In this document: positions 34,951 to 46,285 of the stretch, in pieces
How positions within the stretch are numbered: the stretch's first letter is position 1
Layout of the letters: every line of letters starts with the position of its first letter
From: Taudactylus pleione
Lineage: Eukaryota > Chordata > Amphibia > Anura > Myobatrachidae
Direction of reading: 5' to 3'
Assembly (NCBI GenBank): GCA_031769625.1
Contig: JAUIMM010000178.1
Coordinates: 29,654,001-29,718,000 of the forward strand
Length of the DNA stretch: 64,000 nt
Position numbers and translations under genes: made by a program
Notes under the pieces: generated by a model
The model's database searches: none
What the model was told of the DNA's origin: nothing
Seen by the model: the letters and a program-made list of their open reading frames with translations, nothing else

Positions 34951-35095
34951 AACTGAGTTGCAGGTGGAAGTGGGATTAGGGAGTGTTTAAGAGGGAGGGG
35001 AGTATCAGCCTCAATAGAATTAGTTATTTAGTGCCTATTCCTTAGCCCTCCCACTTAAACCAATTATTTCCAGTGTCCCTTAGAAGGACTCTGAG
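34951..35095 (-). repeat. DIRS right inverted terminal repeat
   Basis: Reverse complement of 24091-24222; see that entry. Confidence 0.75.
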
Positions 35096-35350
35096 GAATT
35101 GATTTTATGGTGAGAATAAAATGTTTATTTTTTTTATATTATTTGTGACATTTATTTTGGCATTCATTTTCATTTGCCTGATGTGTCATATTTGAAATAA
35201 TTTTTTTTAGTGCTTTGATTTTTAAATATTTTAGATAAGTGTGCTTTTCTTTATGATGCGATTCGTTAATTTGCGCTTGTTATCTGTTCTGAATTTTCAT
35301 TTACCTAAGTTAAGCAGTAAAACAATGTGTTTTTGGATTTTCTTTTCCAG

Positions 35351-35468
35351 GCTTTTGAGTGTATAGTTTTGCCATGCTTAACGCTTCTACGAAAGTTGCT
35401 GTATGCAGATTCTGTACTGCGTTTGTCGTTGGCACAGGATCCAGATTTCCTTATTACATTATTCAGAG
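35351..35468 (+). CDS. rttn: Rotatin exon c
   Basis: Encodes AFECIVLPCLTLLRKLLYAD and then SVLRLSLAQDPDFLITLFR plus one base. It matches rotatin's VECLVQPCLTLLRKVL and VSLSQ segment. Acceptor tcttttccag; donor g|gtttgt is weaker than the others but keeps phase 1 with the next exon (Arg-Val). The short 829-bp intron that follows has no transposon. Confidence 0.94.
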
Positions 35469-36297
35469 GTTTGTACTGCACATCATCTTTTTTTTTTATT
35501 CCCTTGGATGTATTTATTTCCATTTCTCTGTTTGGATGTTAACAATGTATCTCACATGGTTCAAATATAGCCTTGCATATGTTTTTATACTCTAGCTGTT
35601 TTTAGATGATCAGAAAAAAGGTTTTTGGTCATATGTGAAATCTACAACAGCCTGAAAGTTTCACCTTTGCTAGGGCTAGTTGGTGCAGTTCATGGTCATC
35701 TAGTCAGTACTGTATGTGAGATGCAATAGAAAAAGTATTACTGAAACATTGATAATAGCTGATGTGACCTTTTAATATGTGACAATATGCAAAAATGCCT
35801 CCCCTATTCCAGAAAAGTATCTTCGTTACTGAATGATATATACTTAATATTTATCTCATTAAGATTATCTCAAACACTTATAAACTCACACTTGAAAACA
35901 TGTAATGAACTTGTCATTGGCCTCCTTTAGATCAAAAAGCAAATTCAGTTGAAGGGTGCAGAATTTGACATGGATAATGCAAGTTACGCATAGGGTGCAA
36001 CTGAAATACTGCTTGTTTCTACATGTAGAACACAAATAATGGACGGTTCTATTTTAATACTACAATTTAGAGTTGAGCTAAATGAGCACATGATACTCTC
36101 CCAACTGTAAACCTTTAGAAATTAAATTTGCCACCATTGCTGTACAAAGTGGTTTTGATAAGGTGCATTATTGTAACCTCTAGGTGGATTTTTTCCTCTT
36201 TGTAAATGAGTTCTATCTACACATTATGTATAAATGTTTTACTGAGATTCTCTAAGTGGAAAGACTTAAATAATAATACTATGATTTTGTTTTACAG

Positions 36298-36394
36298 TGT
36301 CCCTGATGTTGCAAACTGATGGTGCGTTATTGGTTGAAACTGGAGCTGTGATATGTCTGCTTCTATTTGATGAAATATCAAGAATGGACACATG
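36298..36394 (+). CDS. rttn: Rotatin exon d
   Basis: Encodes VSLMLQTDGALLVETGAVIC and then LLLFDEISRMDT, plus two bases of a Trp codon. It corresponds to rotatin's [22 protein letters not shown]. Acceptor tgttttacag; donor tg|gtgaga. The following intron (7.0 kb) holds the GC-rich repeat, Tc1 relic and second DIRS relic. Confidence 0.95.
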
Positions 36395-36639
36395 GTGAGA
36401 TACTTTCAAATCTAGTCACATTGCACGATTAATAGTTTGTAAGGTAAAACAATATCTTACCAGAAAGTTTGTCATTTTTTTTTTTTTGCGAAGAACCTTT
36501 TTAAGCATTTCATACAGTGGAGGACGTTTTGTTAGCCATTTAGACATTATGAGGGTATTAAGTTGTTTGAGAGAATTGCTGTAACTCCCGTATAAAGCAC
36601 CCGGAGTAGATGGCCGCATTCTTGCTCCCTAACACAGGA

Positions 36640-36880
36640 TTAGCCTCGTTAATCAGCTTATCCCCTGCTAAGTGCCGGGAACGCTACAGTTAATGCACGC
36701 CCGGTAGTCACGGCCAGCCGAAAAACCCTACTTTACGCAGATTTCTGCTCGCAGCTCCAGAGTGTGCGAGCAGAAATCCGCAATAAGTGCAGTCATGGGG
36801 CTGGTCGTCGAAAACAATTGAATTAGCTCCAGGGCTCTTTAGACCATACCTAATTCTCTCAAACAATTGACTTGCCCCCC
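36640..36880. repeat. MITE family B-like fragment
   Basis: Contains 'gatttctgctcgcagctcc' mirrored by 'gtgcgagcagaaatcc' and 'ttgaattagctccagggc'. Outer ends are not clear. Confidence 0.45.
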
Positions 36881-37489
36881 TATGAGACTGATGAAGGGTC
36901 AACTTCATATGAACTAAAAAAAATGAAGCTCTAAAAAACTGCATGTAAAAATGTACTCACCTATGCTGAGGTTTAATCATTGCAAGCATCTAGCTCTGCA
37001 TCAGTAGCACATGTGTCATGTGTATATCAGGCATACATACACTCAGATACACTTACACCCAACAAGGTCATGCGCAAAGGAAAATGCAATCGCTACTAGG
37101 TGCTACCCTATACCTAGCCGCAGACCTAATTTCCGCCAGCGGTAGGTATAAATCTCTTCCCCCAACTAGCGGAGCCTTAATGGAACATGTGAAACTGTAA
37201 GGTTTTTTTGTCTATGGGACTTCATTGCTTTTTTATTATTTATTAACCATCAGGGTTTTGACGAGCAAACTGGGCCACCTGCAGGGCAGAAGGACAACAA
37301 ATAGGTACAATAACACGGGTGGAGGAGCAGACAGCACACAGGAGGTGTTTTTAGGTTGCAGAGGGAGAGATGGCTGCAGGGACAGGCTGCAGGTGTGTGG
37401 GGCAGTGGCAGCAGTAACGGTTCGGAGCAGTGGCAGCAACGGGCGTGCACAGAAGCATCAGCGGGCGACAGAAGGACTCACTGGTGCTG

Positions 37490-39235
37490 GGCTTGCACCT
37501 GAGAAAATCAAATCGATAAGACACAGATGCATGGATGTATCAGTGAGATCCATCCATGTATTATTGTAAAAAATTAATGTGTAATATAAAAAAAACAAAA
37601 ATGAGGTGCCCCCACAGCACAACCAGCATCGGACTTTGGAGCCCCAGTGCTGTTTGTGCTAAACACAGGGGACAAACGACGTAGGGGTTCCCTGTATTAA
37701 GCACAACCAGCATCAGGCTAATCAGAGCCAGTCTTGTTTGCCAAAATACAGGGGACAAACGACGTAGAGGTCTCCTCGAAAAAAACTACATTTTCCCATA
37801 GAGAAATCCTGAGGGGGGCATGGTGTTTAAGGGGCTACACCTAAAAAGCTATTAGAGGTACGGAGCTGAAATTTGGCATGGGCTGTTAGAACTGTCGCTT
37901 GGTGCTGCATGCCAAATTTCAGTGCAAAAACATAAAAAATGAGGACTTAAATATCCAACTGTCAGTGTTTTCTGACACAATTAGGACCACTTTTCTACTG
38001 TTCTCTATGGGGGATTTTTGGGAAGGCATAACTCAGGGTAGGTGGCAGATTTAGACCTTGGGTTTGTTCTATTAGGTAGCTATTGTTCCAGGGTAGGTGC
38101 TTTTAGGGTTTAGGTAATTGAGAAAGTTGCAAGTTTTTAAACTATTACCTCACAAATCCGCCATTATAGAGATCTGAAGTTTCAACTTGATGTGCAGCCT
38201 TAGTAGGAGCCTCCATCAGGTGTAGTCACTGTGGCTTCACTATGGTGCACCAAGACGTCAGGTCAGTGGGGGTGGTAGTGGCGGTGGGCTCGGGGGAAGG
38301 AAGCAGCCGTAAGCTGCGGCCTGAACCCGGGGGATAGCGTCCGAGACCCATGGGCGTTAGCGGTGGTGGTGCAGGCGGCAGGACCTGGTGGAGGTAGCAG
38401 CAGACTGATGCAGGCTCAGATCTGAACGATCCGTGATACCTGCATCTGTCTATAAATAAACACAGAAGCACGGACGGGATCAGTGAGACCCGTCTCTTCT
38501 TCTGTGTTTATAAATAAAAAGGAAACATGTTAAAAAATAAATAAAAAATGTTGTGTGTGTCCCCCCCATAACAACAACCAGCAACGTGCTTTGGAAAGCC
38601 AGTACTGGTTGTGCTAAATACAGGGGACAAACGACGTAGGGGTCCCCCATATGAAGCACAACCAGCACCAGGCTTTTCAGAACCAATCATGGTTGCTATG
38701 GGGGACAAATGACGTAGGGGTCCCCCGTATTCAGCGCAACCAGCACTGGGCTCTGAGACTAAACTGGTTCTGGAAATGCAGGGGGAAAAAATGCATAGGG
38801 TCCCCCTGTATTTACCAGAACCAGCATTGGACCCTTTTTAGCAGGGGGGTGATGCCACAGCCAGGGGTGCCCTTTCACCTGGCCCCCAAGCTGAAGCATC
38901 ACCCCTGACTGCTAGTCAGCCCAGGCCGGGGATCCCTGAGGAACTGGGGACCTCCTAATAAAGGGGTCCCCCTCTTCAGGGGCCAAAGGCTCAGGCTGAT
39001 AGCCCTGGGCTATCTCCAGCACCCCTGGGCGGTGGATGCTGGGTTGATTGTGTAGTGTGGTGCATGTGAAAATTTAAATATTGTCTTTTGCAGTAGTACA
39101 ACAGGTCCCAGCAGGCATCCCCGCACACTGATACTTGGAGAAGCACAAGTACCAGCAAGCGGGGCATTAAGGGCCCGCTGGTACCTATAGTACCCCTGCA
39201 AAATAAATATTAAAATAAAACAGAGACAGTTTGTT
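37490..39235. repeat. GC-rich dispersed repeat, copy 2
   Basis: Homologous to 10330-11290 and longer: two rounds of the 'acgacgtagggg' units (37590-37770 and 38560-38850) around an unrelated-looking 400-bp block (37790-38210), then the shared 3' part with 'aggccggggatccctg' and 'ataaaggggtccccctct'. No gene seen. Confidence 0.6.
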
Positions 39236-39500
39236 TTAATATTTTATTTTTCCGCACCTTCGCCTGGGGGAGCGGCAGCATTTCAGCTCTTTTTCATGGC
39301 TGCCGCTTCCCCCAGGACTTCCGTGGCATCTTCACATGGAGGGTGGCGGCCTTTAAGCTCTTTTTCCTCGCTGCCACCAATCCAGGGCTTTCGCGGCATC
39401 TTCTTGCTTCAGCAGGTCTTCTCTCCAGCTACCAGGCCGTCGGACTGACTGGACAGCGCCTTGCACTGGCTTTATTATTAGGGCGACTGTGCTCTTATAA

Positions 39501-39523
39501 AATATATATATATATATATATAT
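39501..39523. repeat. (TA)n microsatellite
   Basis: About 11 TA units. Confidence 0.9.
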
Positions 39524-39544
39524 GTGCCCTTATATATTAGTATA

Positions 39545-39845
39545 TGAATAATCTGCACTCACATCCAAAATATTAACTTTGTACAGGATGCTCCTTTAAG
39601 GAAAAGACCAATCTCATTCCATTAATAAAGTCCAGGAAATGGCAGTAGAGCCAAAGTCAGGACACTCACCGCTTGTATATAATGAATATCCAATTTTATT
39701 AATCCAACATTACCAAAGTTAAGTCGACGTTTCGGCCCTGAAGGGTCTTTATCAAGACAAATTCATGGGAGACATCCGTTCAGCATGCAAACAGAGAGCA
39801 TGCTGACCAGCCTCCTGAACTCCCCTGTATAGCGCCATCAATCAA
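39545..39845 (-). repeat. PLE-derived terminal fragment
   Basis: Non-coding stretch carrying a well-formed hammerhead-like motif at 39723-39758 and A/T-rich flanks; interpreted as a PLE pLTR remnant from that motif only. Confidence 0.45.
39723..39758 (-). ncRNA. Hammerhead-like motif
   Basis: On the - strand: GUC, core UUGAUAAA, helix II GACCC-UUCA-GGGCC, GAAA, minimal helix III ACGU with no loop, C, then GAC pairing back to GUC. Compact form, as in PLE-associated small hammerhead variants whose helix III is reduced and which act as dimers. Confidence 0.5.
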
Positions 39846-39879
39846 ACACTGATGGTGTCAAGTGCTAACATCTGTACTT

Positions 39880-40525
39880 GGCTTACGAGCCACCTTAAAA
39901 TGCGTCACTGCCGGTATTGAAACAACATTATCTGAGCATTCTGAGACCATTCGTGTGTGGAGTTGCTTCTCAGCCAAGGGAGTGGGATCACTCACAATTT
40001 TGCCTAAGAACACAGCCATGAATAAAGAATGAATACAAAACATCCTCCAAGAGCAACTTCTCCCGACCATCCAGCATGATGGAGCACCTTGCCATAAGGC
40101 AAAAGTGAGAACTAAGTGGCTCGGGGAACAAAACATCGAAGTTTTGAGTCCATGGCCAGGAAACTCCCTAGACCTTAATCCCATTGAGAACTTGTGGTCA
40201 ATCCTCAAGAGGCAGGTGGACAAACAAAAACACACAAATTCTGACAATTTTCAAGCTTTGATTGGGCAAGAATGGGTGGCCATCAGTCAGTATGTGGCCC
40301 AGAATTTGATTGACAGCATGCCAGGGCGAATTGCAGAGTTCCTTGGATAAGAAGGGTCAACACTGCAAATATTGACTCTTTGCATAAACTTAGTGTAAAC
40401 TTATGAAATGCTTGTAATTTTACTTCAGTATACCATAGTAACGTCTGACAAAAAGGTCTAAAAACACTGAAAACCAATACTTGTGTCATTCTCAAAACTT
40501 TGGGCACGGCTGTAGAGCGTAAGGT
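39880..40525 (+). pseudogene. Tc1-like transposase relic, copy 2
   Basis: Translation gives WSCFSAKGVGSLTILPKNTA, then HDGAPCHKAKVRTKWL, then [19 protein letters not shown] and VAQNLIDSMPGRIAEFL. These are the second and third catalytic regions of a Tc1 DDE transposase. Stops are visible between blocks (after AMNKE). The right end at about 40525 (tttgggcacggctgta) matches that of the 12-13.8 kb relic; the left part is missing. Confidence 0.8.
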
Positions 40526-40639
40526 CTCAGCATGACCTGCGGAACTATTGATATGATATTGGTAATGTTGAACAAGGGTTAGTAAGAGTCTACATAAACA
40601 CCAGGTGTCCCTGGTTGCTCGCATGTAAGGGTTTGCTCT

Positions 40640-43140
40640 ACTTTTCTAGCAGGCGCTCTTGTCCTAGAGCCATTTCGAAGAGTGACAGGCGCATTGCACG
40701 CATAACCCCTTCACAGCTGAACTGCTAGACATCTGTTCCTGTAAGGTACCTCCTTTCATATCATATCACATCGCTCTGACCTAGTGTACATAAACGACTA
40801 CATTTATTATTTTTTGTTTGTTTTTTGTCTCCTGCTGATTCTCTATCCTTCTAGGTTGGATAGACCTGGTCTGCCAATCCTGTATTGCGCGGATATCTAT
40901 TTAAGGGGTTATATCCACATCGTCTTCTGAGGTACAGAAGTGACCATGGTTTTAACTAAACCTTCTTCCCTCCTTGCTAAAGGAATATGTCTTGCCTGAC
41001 ATACTTTAGGTATTTCAGTGTTCGGAACAACCACTGCTTGGGTCGAGAGTCGGTTATCGAGTCGACCCTAGAGATCAATGTGCTGGAAATCCGTGCAATC
41101 TTCAACACTCTTCTGGAGTTAACATCCCGTCTTGATGGTCGGCCTCTTTTAGTCCAGTTGGAAAATGCTGCTGCAGTAAAGTACTTCTGCCTCCTAGACG
41201 GGATGCTCAGTTGTATAGCCCTACATAAGTTGAGTTGCATTCTACGGACAGAGTCCCATGTGATAGCGATCTCGATGGCACTCTTCCAGAGTGTAATACT
41301 GGGAGGCTGTCTTCTCCGTCATCAGGACCTTTTACCCGGAAGCATGGGCCCTTCACTCGTCTGTTTCCCGAAAGCTAGTCAGATGGTGGAGCAGACCAGT
41401 CATGGATCTCATAGCCTCCTGGTCGTAGCATCAGATTTCTCGGAACTACTTCAGGACTCAGGAACAGAGCGCGGTAGACGCTCTGACTGTGTCTTGGAGC
41501 CACGATATATAGTGCTTCCTCCTGATATCCTTTCTTCCTCAAGTCCTCCGGCGTTTTCTAGTGAGCAGTGGTCATGATTTCTTCGCCGGACCTCCTGTTT
41601 TCAGTAATTTGTTTACCCAGTCTTACAGCGGCTACATTTATTAGCATGGGTGTTGAGTACTCTCTATTTACTTATAGCAGGCTTTATGACTCTCTGGTTC
41701 CCACCATGTTCTGGACTTGCACACTGTTCAGTCAGCTCATCGTCATCGCATCTGATAGTCTTATGTGACCTGGTGTGCTGAGCAGGGTTTTTTTCCCCTG
41801 CATTGCTTCCGTTTTGTTCCATGGACGCTGGGTTATGCTTCGATTCTCTCATAGTTCAGGTAACGGCATTGTCAATCTTTTTCAGCGCCGCCTAGCCTTA
41901 TTCCATCAAATTTGTGCTTTTCTTCAGGGCAGTTATCCGAATACAGCCTCTGTTTGTCATGCCTACATTTCTGTTGGTTCTGATGTTCCTCCAGTCTGTG
42001 GAGCATTTCTAGGATGTGGAACTGAAACTCCTCTCTCGACAGTCGGTCCTCCTATTGGTCTTGGTTTCGGCCAAGCGCGTTGGGAGTCCTCTCTTGACGG
42101 CCTTCTTATCTCTTTTTTTTTTCCATTATGTCGGTGCAGAACTCTGTGCCTTTCCTTCTTCCTGCCTATAATGATTTCGGACTTCCACATCACCCAACAG
42201 ATTGTGTTCTGGTGTGCTGTTGTCCCACTCTTTGCAGGTGGTTCAGATTTATGGCCCATACAACAGCATTGTGAAAGTCTATTTCCTGGTTGTCTTTTGA
42301 TTGCTGTTTCCGTGGTTGACCTGCTTCAATATTTAAGGCGGTGCCAGATGGATCTGTTTGGCAATCCGACGGGCGCATGTTGTTAGGTTCCTGGCTTCCA
42401 TCGTTTTTTTGTTCCTGCACATTCCGCTCGTGCGGTGGTGTTTATTGGGCTGCTTGTCATGGCGCCTCAGAAACTCACTTTTGCTGTGCAGCCTGTAGTC
42501 CATGGGCCACACCTTTTGTTGTTTCTCTTGTTTTTATGCCTTTGAGGCCTCAGAACCTACTTTTGATCGCAGTGTTTTTTGTTGGCAGGTTACTCAGGGC
42601 TCTCCCACCCGAGTGAGGATAACTTTGGGACGTCCCCAGATTCTAGATCTCCAGTGTCCCCTGGTGGATGAAGGAGAAAATAGGATTTTGGTACTTACCA
42701 GTAAATTCCCTTTCTTTGATTCCACAGGGGACACTGTATGCCCTCTCAGCTCTGCTTTACCTGCCATTGTGTTCTGTTTTACATTTGTTGTATGCACAAT
42801 GTTGTTCTGTGTGTTTTCTATATCTCTTCTCTGCCTTTTGGCTGTGATCAGTGTAGTATTTGTTCTTATCAGTTTTATATCTGATACGCCCCTATTTGGG
42901 GGCCATGTTTTTTCTCTGTTTTTGCAGTCCTTGTGGTTTGATTCCTTCTCCCCATATTGTCTTCTGTTTCTGTCTCCTCGGGTTCCATTTCTCTAACTGG
43001 GGCTTCTGGGGGATAGAGGGGGAGGAGTCACTCACAATTAAAGATTTAAAGTGCCAGCTCCTCTCACCCACCCGTCTATACTCCAGTGTCCCCTGTGGAA
43101 TCTGAGAAAAGGATTTTACTGGTTAGTGCCAAAATCCTAT
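40640..43140 (+). pseudogene. DIRS-type retroelement relic 2
   Basis: RNase H-like segment INVLEIRAIFNTLLELTS and VQLENAAAVKYF (41060-41190), followed by decayed sequence. The 3' part carries 'ccagtgtcccc' at about 42650 and 43084 and the inverted 'caggggacactg' at 42726, matching in style the terminal/internal complementary repeats of the 24-35 kb DIRS. The left terminus was not found. Confidence 0.6.
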
Positions 43141-43443
43141 TATTTTCTGTACATATATTTGCCTATAAACTTGTGAAGTTGGTTTGCGAATTTTGTATGC
43201 ACCTATTAACATTTTAAACAATTAGAATTAAGCATTTATCAGTATGCAAGTCTGTTTTGAATTAACTTTCAAAATGAGTTCTGTTATACAGTAGTTTTCT
43301 TTAAAAACCAAAGTATATATTGTATATTTATTAAGCAATTGATCTTAGTAGGATCACTTCAACTTACTGTTTCACATGCTACTTAATACTGTCAATATTT
43401 TATGTATTGTGTGTGTCTGAACTATTATTTGTGTTATTGATAG

Positions 43444-43503
43444 GTCAGAAAGTACATCCAGCTCGTCCCCTCCATTTAGCTTGCCTGTAACTGTAGTTAG
43501 ACG
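43444..43503 (+). CDS. rttn: Rotatin exon e
   Basis: Small 60-bp exon encoding SESTSSSSPPFSLPVTVVR, with split Trp and Arg codons at its ends. It corresponds to rotatin's region ending FSLPVSVFRR; the Ser-rich start is less conserved. Acceptor ttgataggt (tag|g); donor cg|gtaagt. The phases match both neighbouring exons. Confidence 0.9.
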
Positions 43504-43589
43504 GTAAGTATATATTCTTGTTAAATATAATATACCATAAAGTTTCATTAATAACTGTTGGTACATTATTTTAATTTGCTAATTAATGT

Positions 43590-44000
43590 ACAGATGTGTT
43601 GCCATACCCAACAGCCCCTCTTGGTGCGCCAGGTCCCGTGAGACTCTGCTGGCGCTGGGCGTCTTTTTTTTGCTCGATGCAACGGCCGCAACATTTCCCA
43701 TCCAAGTTCCCTTTTCCGACTCAGTGGCACACAGACATACAAATGTCGCTTATAAAATTAACCAGCACAGTCTCCTGGTGCGTCCTAGTTGCATCACATT
43801 ACAACTTACATTTTAAGCAAAAAAAAAAGATGCCTGATGCTAGCAGGGTTGCACAAGAGCTGGTGGCTCGCTTGCGCCAGGCATGTCGCTCTGCATGGCG
43901 TATCGAGGATAGATTCAGGAGAACACATCTGTACAATAATTTGGGATACTCTACTAACCAGTGATTCTATGGAAGGCTGCAGGGTTGCAATGGCAACTGC
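43590..44000. other. Intronic sequence, possible degenerate element
   Basis: Contains short GC-rich blocks (gcgccaggtcccgtgagac; cgcttgcgccaggcatgtc) and weakly mirrored ends 'gtgttgccatac' and 'gcaatggcaac'. Not enough for a class. Confidence 0.3.
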
Positions 44001-44280
44001 AGTATATATAAGTAAATAAGACAAATGCGTAATAGTTGTGGTCAGCTTCTTTTGAAGAACCACTCAATCGTGCCATTGTCCAGGACAGTTTCTAATGTTT
44101 CTCATATGTTGTTCAGTTTCAGGGTGTCTATAGGATTTTAGGTTATAAGTAATATGGACAGATTTAAATGGCTTTGTCTGGTACATTTGTGAATTATTTG
44201 CTGTATTAGTCATTGCCACTTGCTAGCTATATTTTTATATAATGTTATATTTACTCTTTTATGTAAAAAATATTTGTTTA

Positions 44281-44560
44281 GAACAATTGCATATATACCC
44301 GCATCTGAGTATCTCGACTGTGCTGGTTGTAGCAAGCTTCACCGGGTCACAGCCTCAAACTAGAACGCCGGTGAGCAGTATGGAAGATTGCGCTCTGTTC
44401 ACCGGGTAGCAGTGACTGTAAGGAGTGTTCTTGGTGTCACGTGATAGCCAACGCGTTTCGGCCAGTCATGGCCTTTGTCAAGGATTAAACATTGTACAAC
44501 AAAATGAAACATCCTGTATTACACCAACAATGTTTGTAATAAGCCTTTTGTATCTGTAAG
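44281..44560 (-). repeat. PLE-derived terminal fragment
   Basis: Non-coding; carries the hammerhead-like motif at 44446-44484 and repeated 'caccgggt' blocks (44340, 44400). Assigned to a PLE pLTR by the motif only. Confidence 0.45.
44446..44484 (-). ncRNA. Hammerhead-like motif
   Basis: On the - strand: CC, core UUGACAAA, helix II GGCCA-UGAC-UGGCC (5 bp), GAAA, ACGCGU mini helix III, U, then GG pairing with CC. Helix I is short. Confidence 0.45.
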
Positions 44561-44591
44561 CTTGTAACCACATCGGTTACCTGTTTTTCAG

Positions 44592-44774
44592 ATTCCACCT
44601 TCCTGTGAGTGCGAGTACTCATCATGCTGTGAGTCCATACACTATGTCTTCTCCTCTGTCATCGGAATGGATAACAGTAAAGCCTGTGTCGGACATGCTT
44701 CGCATGGCGTGGAATCTGTCCTGGTACCAAGGGGTAGATAACTTCTTGTCAAATCCAGAAAAAGAAACTGAAAA
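44592..44774 (+). CDS. rttn: Rotatin exon f
   Basis: 60 full codons starting FHLPVSASTHHAVSPYTMSS and containing VKPVSDMLRMAWNLSWYQG. It matches rotatin's YHLPVHVIGHHAVSPYS and LKPVSDMLRIAWNLSWYHG. Acceptor gtttttcag; donor aa|gtaagt. One of the best-conserved stretches in the window. The hairpin-array copy 2 lies 95 bp downstream in the intron. Confidence 0.96.
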
Positions 44775-44868
44775 GTAAGTCCTCATTCTTTATCTACAGA
44801 ATGCTAATAACATCATCGCATAATGTAACAATGATTTATTACACATATGAATATATGGGGGGAATTAA

Positions 44869-45417
44869 GGCCCTCATTCAGAGCCGTACGCTCTGAGCAG
44901 AGCGCACGCTCTGAATGAGGGCCGGGCTCCATTTTCATGGAGCGTCCTCCTGGACGCTCGTATAGCTGTGGGTCACCACCCACAGGCTATACGAGCGTGC
45001 TTTGTGATGGCCGCGATGGTCGAGACCATCGCGACCATCGAAATTGCGAGCCGGAGCCTGCGGTTGAGGTTTTCAACCGCAAGCTCCGGAGTGATTTTGG
45101 CTCTATCAGAGCCAAAATCACTCCCACTGACATCACTAGTGATGTCAGTGGGCCGGCTTCTGACGGGAGGCGTTCCCGTGGGAACGCCCCCGTCAGGGAG
45201 GCACGCCCCCGGCACGCCCACCAAAGGGGCGTGCTGTCAATCAACATTGACAGCACGCCCCCTTTGATCGGACACAACGAGCGAAGGACTTTCCTTCGCT
45301 CGTCGCGTCTGGCGCATGCGCACGACGGAGCTCCCTCCGTCGTACGCATGCTCAGTGCATAACATCGACCCACTTGCGAGCGGACAGCCGCTCGCGAGTG
45401 GGTCTGAATCAGGCCCT
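44869..45417. mobile_element. Hairpin-array element, copy 2 (549 bp)
   Basis: Same order of hairpins as 13961-14510, with about ten substitutions and a 1-nt deletion in the G run of one stem. Flanked by TAA on both sides (left ...ttaa, right taaa...), compatible with a 3-bp TSD. It sits in the 1.27-kb intron between exons f and g. Confidence 0.85.
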
Positions 45418-45612
45418 AAATTCAGTGCGATGTTGAATAGCCGCGGGAGGGAGTTCCTGAAGCTATTCAATACACCGCGCTGTTTGGGTGGGCAAAGGAT
45501 TTCTTCTCGCAACCCCCTGGGTATGCGAGAAGAAATCCAACAAAAGTGCCGGGAGTGCAGCTGTTTTACTGCTTAGCGCTGCGCTAACAGCCGCGCATCT
45601 CGCCCTTAATAA
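45418..45612. repeat. MITE family B fragment
   Basis: Adjacent to the hairpin array: 'gttgaatagccgcggg' and 'gaagctattcaat', with 'gatttcttctcgcaaccc' mirrored by 'gcgagaagaaatcc'. Related to 27083-27421. Confidence 0.55.
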
Positions 45613-46045
45613 CTAGTGAATACGAACCCAGCTGTGGCAGGGCTAAATGCTAATGCTATAACTAACCTTTCTGCATTAGATAAATACATTGCTAAATTGA
45701 AAATATTTCTGTCCAGTTGCTTGTACTTCCTTGGGCGCTGTCTAAAGCTTTTGGATGTGGTTCATATTGTCTTCGACAAGGAAAGTATGGAATTTCCCAC
45801 TCATGTAAATACAATTAAAGAAAAAAATATACATTTATCTGTGCAGAATGACATGTAGTTTGCTCCCCGTCCCTGATTTACAATGTATTTTATCCATTTA
45901 GTTTACTTCATGTTTATCTTTTCAGCTTGAAGTGTAACAGTTTGTTTTTAGACATAAGCATTACAAAGTGCTACATGTTTGGTAGGATTATATTACTGTA
46001 CCTGTGAGTATACCAGTAAAACCGACACTGTTTCTCTCTACCCAG

Positions 46046-46285
46046 TTTTTTAGGTACATTAAAATTATCCTCAGAAGAAGTTCTGACATTGAAGATGTCA
46101 CACTCAGCCAGTGGACTGCAAGATTGCCTGAGTTATATCATTCAGGCTGTGTCTCATGGGGAAGTTCGTTCTGCTGTTGCTAGGATGAATTTTTATCTCC
46201 TAAATGACAGACTGGTTCTAAACTGCCTCACTGACTATAACATGTCTTCCTTGAAGTGTTTGCCTTGGCATACTGCACTGAGCAG
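46046..46285 (+). CDS. rttn: Rotatin exon g
   Basis: 240-bp exon, the longest here. It encodes [20 protein letters not shown], then [28 protein letters not shown] and [12 protein letters not shown]. It matches rotatin's [20 protein letters not shown] and [13 protein letters not shown]. Acceptor ctacccag; donor ag|gtgaga. Helical, armadillo-like. Confidence 0.96.

Larger units (their letters stand above)
24091..35095 (+). mobile_element. DIRS-type retroelement with inverted termini, heavily invaded
   Basis: Inverted terminal repeats of about 130-145 bp: 24091-24222 and 34951-35095 (reverse complement; both contain 'gggacactgga' and a 'cactaaata' block). Between them are DIRS coding fragments at 24400-24457, 28034-28903 and 33121-34120. 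Another 'ctgggggacactggg' copy near 34870 suggests the internal complementary region. Interrupted by a LINE (24458-28033) and a 4.2-kb palindrome (28904-33120). Inactive. Confidence 0.75.
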
